From positions 124,001 through 188,000 of the forward strand of contig DATGID010000102.1 of NCBI GenBank assembly GCA_035307385.1: a stretch of DNA of 64,000 nucleotides. Direction: 5' to 3'. The notes beneath the pieces are model-generated. The model ran no database searches. It had not been told where the DNA came from and saw only the letters and a list, made by a program, of their open reading frames with translations. Below, one piece after another: positions 17,729-24,794 of the stretch. Position 1 is the first letter of the stretch; the number at the start of each line of letters is the position of its first letter. Made by a program: the position numbers and the translations under genes. The stretch comes from DATBHW01 sp035307385. GTDB taxonomy: Bacteria; Chloroflexota; Ktedonobacteria; Ktedonobacterales; DATBGS01.

Positions 17729-17945
17729 AGTCGCCTGGGTGCTTGCGCACTGCTTCCTGAATCCTGGGCACATCAGCGGCATGGAGCATGGTGTAGCCAC
17801 AGGTCAGACAGACGAGCGCTTTCAACCTGGAGATGGGAATGCCTTCCCGCATTAGCTGTGTATCTTTGGAACAATCCATGCCGACGCGCTGGCCGCCGCA
17901 CTGCGGGCAGGGGGGAATAGATGGTTGCTGTGGTTGAATCTGTAT
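17718..17945 (-). CDS. Small zinc-ribbon protein with no normal start codon
   Basis: A minus-strand frame encodes about 75 residues with two Cys pairs 30-odd residues apart: PPCPQCGGQRVGMDC and LVCLTCGYTMLHAADV, followed by IQEAVRKHPGDFKY and TGA at 17720-17718. This is the layout of small nucleic-acid-type zinc ribbons. Between the upstream in-frame TAG and the first Cys pair there is no ATG, GTG or TTG; ATA 17945 or an ATT would be the only starts. The gene may be frameshifted at a run of six C before the first CPxC, have a lost start, or use a rare start. Confidence 0.5.
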   Translation of the reverse strand: MQIQPQQPSIPPCPQCGGQRVGMDCSKDTQLMREGIPISRLKALVCLTCGYTMLHAADVPRIQEAVRKHPGDFKY

Positions 17946-17995
17946 ATGGCCTGCTTTCTATGGAGTAAGTCTCTTGCTTTCATTCCAATAAACCC

Positions 17996-18739
17996 TCACC
18001 CGCCTGCCCGCCGATATTGGGCGATGATGCTGTCGGCGTGGGGTCTGCCGCTGGTAAGGTATATCTGGAGAAGCTGCTCGACATCGTAGGGCGCGCGGCG
18101 AAAGTCCAGGGCTATCAGGCGGCCTTGCTCCCAGGTCAGAACGGCATATTCGGCCCAGGGGTATATCTGAAGCTCGTCTTCAGGCTGGAGTACGTCATAG
18201 ACCAGGCCGACACTCCCCGGATTGAAGAACAGCCCCGCGCCTATGTGTCGCATCTGCTGCGTGTGGGTATGGCCGCCCGTCATGATGGCCGGAACGTATG
18301 GCCCCAGCAACCGCTGCCAGTCTTCGCCGGGCGTGGTGGGCAGCAGGATGTCGTTGAACGAGGTGGGCGAGCCGTGAAAGCAGAGCAGGCGCTGCCCATC
18401 ATCGAGAGCGACCTCAACGGTGGGCTGAAAGCTGCGAATGAATGCCTGGTCATCGGCAGAAAGTTTGGAAAGCGTCCATGCGCGCACCTCGCGCATTTGC
18501 GGCGTCGTTTGCTCAGCCGTGTCGTTTTCTTCGGCCAGCAGCCAGTCATCAGCGTTGCCCATGACGATAGAACAGCCGAGTTCGCGCAGCCGCTGAACGG
18601 TTTCGGCGGGCCGCGGGCCGCCCTGAATGGCATCGCCCAGGCAGATGATCTGGTCCACAGACTGGCTGCGCAGATCGGCCAGAGCGGCGTCCAACGCGAA
18701 ACAGTTGCCGTGTATGTCTGAAATCAGCCCGATACGCAT
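17996..18739 (-). CDS. YfcE/MJ0936-type metallophosphoesterase
   Basis: A 247-residue calcineurin-like phosphoesterase. Metal-binding motifs run in order: GLISDIHGNCFALDA (residues ~4-18), ICLGDAIQGG, VMGNADDWL (GNxD variant), LLCFHGSP and the paired His in MTGGHTHTQQM, then NPGSVGL. Such enzymes are cytosolic phosphodiesterases of mostly unknown substrate. The upstream neighbour region is divergent. Confidence 0.9.
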   Translation of the reverse strand: MRIGLISDIHGNCFALDAALADLRSQSVDQIICLGDAIQGGPRPAETVQRLRELGCSIVMGNADDWLLAEENDTAEQTTPQMREVRAWTLSKLSADDQAFIRSFQPTVEVALDDGQRLLCFHGSPTSFNDILLPTTPGEDWQRLLGPYVPAIMTGGHTHTQQMRHIGAGLFFNPGSVGLVYDVLQPEDELQIYPWAEYAVLTWEQGRLIALDFRRAPYDVEQLLQIYLTSGRPHADSIIAQYRRAGG

Positions 18740-19073
18740 TGCAGTGCTCCTTGGTTATGGTCTTGTCCTTATTGTGCCATTTTTGCGGCACTTTGCCAAT
18801 GTCTCGCCCGGCCATACGATCAGCCTGGTCGTGTATGTGATTGTGCTCGTCTACAGCGGCGCGCTGGCAATCTACTATCTGTTTCTCAAGTGCGCCACGC
18901 GCTGCTGGGCGCTTCTGCCCAGGCTTCGCCCAGCGCGAAGAACGCTGGCAAGTGAGGCTGCGCCCATAGGCTTGACAAGCACACGGGCATTGTTTACTCT
19001 GTTTGTAGAACAGCGGGTTTGTTGCAACCGGGGGAAAGAAGCGCTCTCTGGGTATGAGGAGAGGACTTGGCAC
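18740..19073 (+). other. Intergenic stretch with a possible two-helix membrane reading frame and a weak promoter
   Basis: From GTG 18745 a plus-strand frame reads two hydrophobic helices (GYGLVLIVPFLRH and ISLVVYVIVLVYSGALAIYY), then continues without a stop into the next gene's frame. No ribosome site precedes it, and the middle part is not protein-like, so it may be a remnant. TTGACA at 18972-18977 with TACTCT at 18995-19000 could drive the gene at 19074. Confidence 0.3.
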
Positions 19074-19388
19074 ATGAAGAATCCCTCAAAAGCACTGGCT
19101 TCTTCCTGGCTGGTGTATTGGGCTGGTGTGGTGGTGGGCATCATTCCCTGGCCGCTGGCCGTGGTTGGATTGGTGCGCTTCCCGAGCAGCACCGTGCTCG
19201 TACTTCTCACATATATCCCTGGCTTTGCCGTCGCGGCCTACGTAGCAGAATTGGTCATCGCCGTGCTGTGTTTGTTCCTCAGCCGCCTGCGTCCCCTGGG
19301 ACAAGGCATCTTGACCGGGTTACTTATCTCGACGATTGGTTGGCATCTCACCTATATCTTCTTGCCCATCTTTTTTATCAGCGGCTAG
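19074..19388 (+). CDS. Small integral membrane protein
   Basis: A 104-residue protein with three to four transmembrane helices (WLVYWAGVVVGIIPWPLAVVG, VLVLLTYIPGFAVAAYVAEL, VIAVLCLFLSRL, ILTGLLISTIGWHLTYIFLP). No family is recognised. ATG 19074 follows GAGGAGAGGA. It lies between the phosphoesterase and cassette 3. Confidence 0.6.
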   Translation: MKNPSKALASSWLVYWAGVVVGIIPWPLAVVGLVRFPSSTVLVLLTYIPGFAVAAYVAELVIAVLCLFLSRLRPLGQGILTGLLISTIGWHLTYIFLPIFFISG

Positions 19389-19520
19389 CTGGCAATGAGA
19401 GTGATCTTGAGTTTTCCATCTTCCCATGTAGCTCTCATTGAGACATCAGCGTAGGAACGGCTGTGCCCTTGGCATCTAACCAGGGTTTACCCCCCCGGCC
19501 ACGTCGGCCTGTCGAATGGT

Positions 19521-19560
19521 CCTGTGCCCCTTGACAACGACGCAGGAAGTCAGCTATACT
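19521..19560 (+). promoter_or_regulatory. Promoter of RNA/protein cassette 3
   Basis: TTGACA (19531-19536) and TATACT (19555-19560) with an 18-nt spacer. They are preceded by CCTGTGCCCC, the diverged form of the ten-base element found before the other two cassettes. Confidence 0.8.
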
Positions 19561-19860
19561 CTTCCCAGGCTTGATTGCCTCAAGCCGAGTATTGGTTGTT
19601 TTTGCAACGGTTATTGTGTGACGCGGCCAGTAATTGCCACCGGCCACGCCACTGACCCCAAACCTGGACGAGCCAGATGTGGGGCTGGGGGCATTCTATA
19701 GCACATCTCCCTCCAGCGGCCACCTTCTGGATGGACGGTTCCCAGGCGGAACGGTCCGAGACATCGAAGCTTCGCGCTTCGTGGGGTCCAGCAGGTGGCC
19801 GTTGCGCATCTGGCGCGAGCGCTGCTCTGCGCTGTGCGCCGCTGGAGGAGTGTGTCTGCT
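19561..19860 (+). ncRNA. Structured leader RNA of cassette 3 (diverged copy)
   Basis: A 300-nt leader with the same helix order as those at 8720 and 42461. P1 is GGCTTGA-TTGCC-TCAAGCC (19568-19586). P2 pairs GTGACGCGGCC (19618-19628) with GGCCACGCCAC (19642-19652), keeping the A-C mismatch at position 4 seen in all copies. P3 is CCCC-AAA-CCTGG...CCAG-ATGT-GGGG (19656-19684), then GGGGCATTCTAT. P4 is a 15-17 bp stem, 19717-19731 with 19787-19801, with one mismatch. Inside it are GGAC-rich hairpin ~19733-19757 and CGAAGC-TTCGC-GCTTCG (19765-19781). Most stem sequences differ from the other copies. Confidence 0.65.
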
Positions 19861-20355
19861 ATGGCGGCTGTCTCATTGGCCTTTGACTGGAATGCCCCCG
19901 TCCCTCCCCTCTTCACCCGCTCTGCTGGTCCCACCTTCTGGCCGGGCGACCGGCGCTATCGTCCGTTGGATGGACGGCTGCGCTACACGCGCAACCTGCG
20001 CGCCCTGACCGATGCCCTGCCTGCTGCCCTCAAGCCCATCCTGCGCGAACGCTTCAAGCCGACCCGTGGGCCGCTGCGGTGGGACACGCCGCCTGCCCTG
20101 CCCAGCAACGTGCGCCAGAGCTATGACGTGGAGTGGTTGCAGGAGGGCACGGCGCTGCGGGTCTGCGTGCAGATCACCCTGACGGCAGAGATGATCGAGC
20201 GCTTACTCAACGCGCCAGAGGGGATGATTGGCGGGCTGACGCACAACTACCTGTTTGTGCTGCAAATCGTGCGGCTGCGGCAGTTGTGGGAAGAGGTAGA
20301 GCGGCGGGCGTGGGAGGAAGACCGGCTGGTCGTCTTCACGCGGGCATTGGGCTAG
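19861..20355 (+). CDS. Cassette protein 3, diverged member of the cassette family
   Basis: A 164-residue helical protein. The first third aligns with the cassette 1 and 2 proteins (RRYRPLDGRLRYTRNLRALT then DALPAALKPILRERFKP against GRY-x-x-DPLRREFGLRLLTEALPEPLR). The rest is diverged, with a unique middle (SYDVEWLQEGTALRVCVQIT) and an amphipathic C-terminal helix (LQIVRLRQLWEEVERRAWEE). ATG 19861 follows GGAGGAG at 19844-19850. No known domain is recognised. Confidence 0.7.
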   Translation: MAAVSLAFDWNAPVPPLFTRSAGPTFWPGDRRYRPLDGRLRYTRNLRALTDALPAALKPILRERFKPTRGPLRWDTPPALPSNVRQSYDVEWLQEGTALRVCVQITLTAEMIERLLNAPEGMIGGLTHNYLFVLQIVRLRQLWEEVERRAWEEDRLVVFTRALG

Positions 20356-20381
20356 CGCTGGATGGGTATGCTTGCGTCAGG

Positions 20382-20987
20382 CTATGGGTCAAGCGTAATG
20401 TCCAGCGATTGCAGCAGTGCAAGCGCTTCGGGAAGCGAGAACTGCGCCTTTTTGATGGTGTTGTTGAACACGTCAATCTGGTAGTGAGCGGCTTTGCGAA
20501 AATTGGCGTTAGTGAGGTTGGTCTTGAAGAACCGGCTCAACTCGAAGTCGGTTCCTTCAAAATCTCCATCGGTCAGATCAGCCTCCACGAAATCAACCTC
20601 GCGGCATCGGCAAGAATGCAGGACGAGCTTTCTTAATGTGAGCGTGGAGAACGAAGAATAATTCAGTTCGCACTCGGTAAAGACGAGCGGGCCGAGATTT
20701 GCGGCCCGCGCCTGGGACCAGTCGATCCCAATTACTTTTGATCGGCTGAAACGCACGTCTGTAAAGGAGCTATTTGGGAATTGCACGGCGCTGAGCGTAC
20801 AGCCTTCAAAGGCGCAGTCCAGAAACCGGCATTTGGCGAAGATGACATCGATGCAGGTACATCTGGTAAACGTGCAATTCTCGAACTCCCTGGCTTCCAT
20901 GGTTTCCTGGCTCAGTTGAAGATCGAGGAACTTCTCTTTATAGAAGCTGTTTGCGCCTTTTTTACGGAGGTCTGCTTCAGTTGCCAT
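20382..20987 (-). CDS. Pentapeptide-repeat protein, Qnr-like outline
   Basis: A 201-residue right-handed quadrilateral beta-helix protein. Repeats of the A(D/N)LXX type with many Phe and Cys at the centre run from residue ~35 to 165 (CTFTRCTCIDVIF, CRFLDCAFEGCTL, DLTDGDFEGTDFELSRFF). The C-terminal FSLPEALALLQSLDITLDP is a helix like that in Qnr/YjbI relatives. Some such proteins mimic DNA and protect gyrase, but that is only family knowledge. Start ATG 20987 follows GAGGGAAAAG; the longer start at 21038 lacks support. Confidence 0.82.
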   Translation of the reverse strand: MATEADLRKKGANSFYKEKFLDLQLSQETMEAREFENCTFTRCTCIDVIFAKCRFLDCAFEGCTLSAVQFPNSSFTDVRFSRSKVIGIDWSQARAANLGPLVFTECELNYSSFSTLTLRKLVLHSCRCREVDFVEADLTDGDFEGTDFELSRFFKTNLTNANFRKAAHYQIDVFNNTIKKAQFSLPEALALLQSLDITLDP

Positions 20988-21044
20988 CTTTTCCCTCTGA
21001 TGTATATGAGAAGCACAGCACGCGGTACATCGTACCATGTCGGG

Positions 21045-21088
21045 AGCATTTCCAAACCAGGACTTCTGCTCCTCAGTTTGGAAATGCT
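21045..21088. terminator. 13-bp hairpin between DinB and pentapeptide genes
   Basis: AGCATTTCCAAAC (21045-21057) pairs with GTTTGGAAATGCT (21076-21088). The right arm recurs exactly at 21704-21716, on the other side of the DinB gene, so it may be a small repeat. No U tract. Confidence 0.45.
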
Positions 21089-21104
21089 TTGAAAGAACGC
21101 CGAA

Positions 21105-21593
21105 TCAGAGATCGAGCGCCTCTAAATGGTGTGCCCCAAGCGTGAAAGAGACTTCGCCGCCGTGATGGAGGTCATGTTTGATAGTACTCCAGATGATCGA
21201 TTGCCGCGTGTAGCTGTACGTTTGGTCGTTCTGCTCCTCCGTAAACACGTCGTCCAGGTTGGCCGGTGTCCAGCGAACGAGAGCCGCATGAATCATCTGC
21301 CAGGTGGCCTCCAGCCCACGTACCAACTCGGTGGTATCTCTCGGAGGTGCGCCCGGTACGTCCCATGTTTCCAATGGAGCCAGTTCAGCATCCCCCTCGC
21401 CCATGACCAGGTGGAAATTGCCGACTCGGCCACTGATGATATGGGCAACATTTTCCCCGATAGAGCGCAGATGTGGAGCGACTCGCAGGGCGAGTTGTTC
21501 GGAAGAGAGTGGCGTAATAGCGTTCATCAAGAGGGTCTGATAGACATCCCAACCTTTGTAGAAAGACAGAAGATGTGTTTGCTGTTCGGCCAT
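21105..21593 (-). CDS. DinB family metal-dependent protein
   Basis: A 162-residue DinB/YfiT four-helix bundle. The N-terminal FYKGWDVYQTLLMNAI and LRSIGENVAHIISGRVGNFHLVMG contain the first His. The C-terminal STIKHDLHHGGEVSFTLG supplies the His pair that completes the usual metal site. It is not similar enough to the protein at 1374 to be a recent copy. DinB proteins often act as thiol-dependent transferases; no thiol biosynthesis gene is near. Confidence 0.85.
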   Translation of the reverse strand: MAEQQTHLLSFYKGWDVYQTLLMNAITPLSSEQLALRVAPHLRSIGENVAHIISGRVGNFHLVMGEGDAELAPLETWDVPGAPPRDTTELVRGLEATWQMIHAALVRWTPANLDDVFTEEQNDQTYSYTRQSIIWSTIKHDLHHGGEVSFTLGAHHLEALDL

Positions 21594-21949
21594 CGACGGT
21601 TTCCTTTCCTATGGTGTAATGACTCAGACTCTTCTGAAAGTCTCTCACGAAAAGCGGTCATATCTGGTCCGCAATGTGCTCTTCTGCGGCCTCCCTTGAC
21701 TGAGTTTGGAAATGCTCGTATGTCTGCATCCTGTTTCTCGATGCGGTGGAGGATAAAGAGGCTGCCAGCAGCACATCAGTTGTGCGGGCTTTCCCTCATC
21801 TGTTATCATCAATACAGCGACGATGAGTTGTTCTTGCTTGCTCTGTTCGTCTACTGTAGACCGAATAAGGCTTGTGCAGATACCTGGCGGTTCTAGCAAA
21901 GAGGTGGCAATGGAGCCAACCTTTCAGCATATATCGATAGGGAGCATCT
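21594..21949. other. Intergenic region before the aminopeptidase operon
   Basis: About 355 bases with no convincing gene. It holds a second copy of GTTTGGAAATGCT (21704-21716) and lower local GC than the flanking genes. The promoter of the aminopeptidase operon must lie here or close by, but I cannot single it out. Confidence 0.4.
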
Positions 21950-23065
21950 ATGGCTGATGTACGTATCCGGCGTTGGGCCGAAACACTGACACACTATTGT
22001 TTGTATGTGCAGCCGGGCGAAACGGTGTTGATTCAATCGACCCCGCTGGGCGCGCCGCTGGTCGAAGAGGTCTATCGGGAAGTGCTGCGGGCGGGCGGGC
22101 ATCCGCTGCCGCGCATTGTGTTGCCAGCGCTCACTGAAATCGCACTGAAAGAAGCCTCGCCTGAGCAGCTTAGCTTTGTTCCGCCGATGGATGAAGTGCA
22201 GGCGGAGACGGTGAGCGCGCGGCTTGGGATTATGAGCGAAGAGAATGTGAGCGCGCTGGCAAACGTCGACCCGGCGCGCCAGGCGCTGCTTCAGCGGGCC
22301 AGCCCCGCGCTGCGCCGACGCTATACGGAGCGCGAGCAGCAAGGCAAGTTCAAATGGTGCGGCACGCTGTATCCCACGCAGGCGTCGGCGCAGAACGCGG
22401 GAATGTCGCTGGCCGACTTTAGCGAGTTCGTCTATGAAGCCTGCTTTTTGAACGATGAGCATCCCGCCGACCGCTGGCGAGAACTGGCCGCACGCCAGCA
22501 GCGCTACGTCGATTGGCTGAAGGGCAAGAAACGCGTGCGCGTGCTGGGCCGCGATACCGACCTGTCGCTTTCCATCGAAGGGCGCACGTTTATCAATAGC
22601 GATGGCAAGCGCAATTTTCCCAGCGGCGAGTTCTTCACCGGACCGGTGGAGGATTCCGCTGAGGGCACGATTCGCTATACCATTCCTTCGGCCATCAACG
22701 GGCGCGTGGTGCAGGATATTCGCCTGCGCTTTCGCCAGGGCCAGGTGGTGGAGGCGACGGCCATGCAGGGGCAGGCGTTCATGGAAGAGATGCTGAAGCT
22801 GGATGATGGCGCGGTGCGGCTGGGCGAGTTTGCCTTTGGCAACAACTTTGGCATCACGCGCGGCATTTGCAACACGCTCTTCGATGAGAAGATCGGCGGC
22901 ACGGTACATCTGGCGCTGGGCAGCAGCTATCCCGAAACGGGCGGGCAGAACCTTTCGGCGCTGCATTGGGATATGGTCTGCGATCTGCGCCCGGAGGCAG
23001 GCGGCGGTGAGGTGTGGGTGGATGACACACTGTTTTTGAAAGATGGCAAGCTGATGGTTGGCTAA
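21950..23065 (+). CDS. M29 family (thermophilic) aminopeptidase
   Basis: A 371-residue metalloaminopeptidase of the AmpS/AmpT/PepS family, cytosolic and usually dimeric with two metal ions. Family features: RIRRWAETLTHYCLYVQPGE at the N-terminus, RTFINSDGKRNFPSGEFFTGP (the metal-ligand Glu region), EFAFGNNFGITRGICNTLFDEKIGGTVHLALG, and HWDMVCDLRP near the end. It heads a run of closely spaced genes, the next starting 15 nt downstream. A paralogue lies at 24795. Confidence 0.93.
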   Translation: MADVRIRRWAETLTHYCLYVQPGETVLIQSTPLGAPLVEEVYREVLRAGGHPLPRIVLPALTEIALKEASPEQLSFVPPMDEVQAETVSARLGIMSEENVSALANVDPARQALLQRASPALRRRYTEREQQGKFKWCGTLYPTQASAQNAGMSLADFSEFVYEACFLNDEHPADRWRELAARQQRYVDWLKGKKRVRVLGRDTDLSLSIEGRTFINSDGKRNFPSGEFFTGPVEDSAEGTIRYTIPSAINGRVVQDIRLRFRQGQVVEATAMQGQAFMEEMLKLDDGAVRLGEFAFGNNFGITRGICNTLFDEKIGGTVHLALGSSYPETGGQNLSALHWDMVCDLRPEAGGGEVWVDDTLFLKDGKLMVG

Positions 23066-23080
23066 AGGAGGGACAGGCAT

Positions 23081-23422
23081 TTGAGCGAATCGATTCACGA
23101 GACGTTTCAACGACTGCGCGAGGCGGTGCTGGACGGGCCAGGCACACTGAGTCAGGAGGAACGCCAGCGCATCGCCAATTGGAGCGCCAACCCCGGAACG
23201 ATTCCGGCCAGCCAGCAGATAGACGAGCCGCTGGCAACGGTGCTGACGAAGGTGGCGCGCCACGCCTATAAAGTGACTGACGAAGATATTCAGGCGCTGC
23301 TGGCGGCTGGCTATTCCGAGGATGCGGTGTTCGAAGCGGTGACCAGCGCGGCGCTGGGCACGGCGATTGGCCGCTACGAGCGCGGCATGGCGGTGCTGCG
23401 CGCGACGAAAGAGGAGAACTGA
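23081..23422 (+). CDS. Carboxymuconolactone decarboxylase/AhpD-like fold protein without Cys
   Basis: A 113-residue helical protein resembling the AhpD/CMD fold (PLATVLTKVARHAYKVTDEDIQ then ALLAAGYSEDAVFEAVTSAALG). It has no Cys and therefore no CxxC redox site, unlike its neighbours. TTG 23081 follows AAAGGAGGG. Its TGA overlaps the ATG of the next gene (TGATG at 23420-23424), indicating translational coupling. It may be a structural partner of the downstream redox proteins. Confidence 0.7.
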   Translation: MSESIHETFQRLREAVLDGPGTLSQEERQRIANWSANPGTIPASQQIDEPLATVLTKVARHAYKVTDEDIQALLAAGYSEDAVFEAVTSAALGTAIGRYERGMAVLRATKEEN

Positions 23423-24009
23423 TGCGGCTCAAGATTCTGGAGAGCGGGCACGCTGAGGAGCAAAAGCAGTACATGGCGCGCATCACAGCGCAGGGCGGCA
23501 GGCTCTCCGATATGATGAAGGTCGTGCTGTATCGCCCGAACTTTTTTGGCCTCTCGTTCATGGCGGCGTGCAACGCGGTGCTGCACGAGCAGCCCTCGTT
23601 CTGGACGCAGGGCGAGCGCGAACTCTTCGCTGCCTTTGCCTCGAACCTGAACAAGTGCAAGTTCTGAACGACCTCGCATCGCGCGGTCGCGCGGGCGGGC
23701 ATGCAAGATGAGGCATTGATTCAGGCGGTTCTGGACGATTGGCGCACCGCGCCAGTCGATGAGAGGCTGCGGACCACGCTGGCCTTCCTGGAGACCTTGA
23801 CTCTCGTTCCCGATGAGGTTTCGCCCGAGGAGATTCAGGCGATGCGCCGCGCCGGAGTGACCGACGAAGGCATCGAGGAGGCGATTACGGTTTGCGCCGT
23901 CTTCAATCTGGCAGACCGCATTGCCGACAGCTTCGATTACGTGCCGCCCGGCCCGGAGCAGGCGGCAGCGTTTGGCGAGATGCGGCTGGCGCGCGGCTAT
24001 GTTATGTGA
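23422..24009 (+). CDS. AhpD-like peroxidase-related selenoprotein A, Sec encoded by UGA at 23665-23667
   Basis: Read as one frame with UGA as selenocysteine, this is a 195-residue AhpD-like enzyme (uncharacterised peroxidase-related family). The first 81 codons end NLNKCKF. The TGA then falls where the second Cys of the CxxC site belongs, and the same frame continues TTSHRAVARAGMQDEAL and AVLDDWRTAP to 24007. The active site becomes Cys79-Lys-Phe-Sec82-x3-His86, with the family's Glu upstream in TQGERELF. A SECIS-like hairpin follows the UGA. A separate start at ATG 23701 has no ribosome site. Selenoproteins of this family are known elsewhere; sel genes are not in this window. Confidence 0.78.
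23679..23694 (+). promoter_or_regulatory. SECIS-like hairpin of selenoprotein A
   Basis: UCGCGC-GGUC-GCGCGG: six pairs (one G-U) closing a GGUC tetraloop. The stem starts 11 nt after the UGA and the loop G is about 18 nt away, inside the range of bacterial SECIS elements recognised by SelB. Copy B has the same loop and position with a different stem. Confidence 0.65.
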
Positions 24010-24024
24010 AGAAAGGGGCGGTTG

Positions 24025-24609
24025 ATGCGCCTGCGTATTCTGGAAGAGGGGCACCAGCCCGAGCAAAAGCGGGAGTTTGAGCAGATGATGGCGCAGGGAC
24101 GGCGCATCGGCGATATGACCAAGCTGCTCGCCTATCGCCCCGCTTTTTTCGGCGCGGCGTTTTCGGCCTTTGTGGACGAAACGCTGCATCAACCATCGGC
24201 GCACTGGACACAGGGCGAGCGCGAACTATTTGCCGCCTTTGTGTCGCGGCTGAACGCCTGCGTCTACTGAACGACGGTTCACAGCGCGGTCGCGCTGGCG
24301 GGAATGAAAGATGCAGGGCTGATTGCAGCGGTGTTGACCGATTGGCGCACCGCGCCGGTTAGCGAGCAGATGCGGGCGGTGCTGGGCTTTCTGGAGACGC
24401 TGACGCTGCGACCTGATGCGGTGTCGGCGGAAGAAATACACGCGATGCGCCGGGCGGGCGTGAGCGACGCGGCCATTGAAGAGGCGATTGCCGTCTGCGC
24501 GGCGTTCAACATCGCGGACCGCCTGGCCGATACGTTCGATTACGAGCCGCCCGACGCGGAAGGCGCGCAGCGCGGAGGAGAACATCTGCTGCTGCGGGGC
24601 TATCGCTGA
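24025..24609 (+). CDS. AhpD-like peroxidase-related selenoprotein B, Sec encoded by UGA at 24268-24270
   Basis: A 194-residue paralogue of gene A, 15 nt downstream. The N-terminal part (MRLRILEEGHQPEQKREFE ... GERELFAAFVSRLNACVY) runs to an in-frame TGA at codon 82, the same codon number as in gene A. The frame continues TTVHSAVALAGMKDAGLI and AVLTDWRTAPV to 24607. The active site reads Cys79-Val-Tyr-Sec82-x3-His86. ATG 24025 follows GAAAGGGG. Two independent copies losing the same codon by chance while keeping over 100 clean codons downstream is unlikely, so recoding is the best reading. Confidence 0.78.
24282..24297 (+). promoter_or_regulatory. SECIS-like hairpin of selenoprotein B
   Basis: CAGCGC-GGUC-GCGCUG: six perfect pairs with the same GGUC loop, 11 nt after the UGA exactly as in copy A. 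Two of the six pairs differ between the copies while pairing is retained (U-G to C-G, C-G to A-U). Confidence 0.65.
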
Positions 24610-24794
24610 GGCAGCAGTTGCAGATGCGCCTTCTGGGTATGGGGGAATGCTGGCAATCGAAAAAGAGACCTTAAGAATCTGAAGATATGCTGTGATAATC
24701 TGAAACTGCCTGTCGTATTACTTAAAGAACCTTTCATGTAATTGAGAGGTTTATTGAAGGATGAAGTACGACAGAAAAAGGAGTAAGCATCCCT

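Noticed and set aside
15851..17800. 649-residue minus-strand frame opposite polX
   Set aside because: It is a shadow of the strongly supported PolX gene; composition is Ala/His/Gln-rich without motifs.
21893..23263. 456-residue minus-strand frame opposite the first M29 aminopeptidase
   Set aside because: Shadow of the aminopeptidase and AhpD-like genes; no ribosome site or domain.
23701..24009. A separate small gene starting at ATG 23701 (and similarly 24304) after the TGA
   Set aside because: No ribosome site precedes either ATG, the frame is the same as the upstream half, and the two halves together equal one AhpD-like enzyme with its active site across the TGA.
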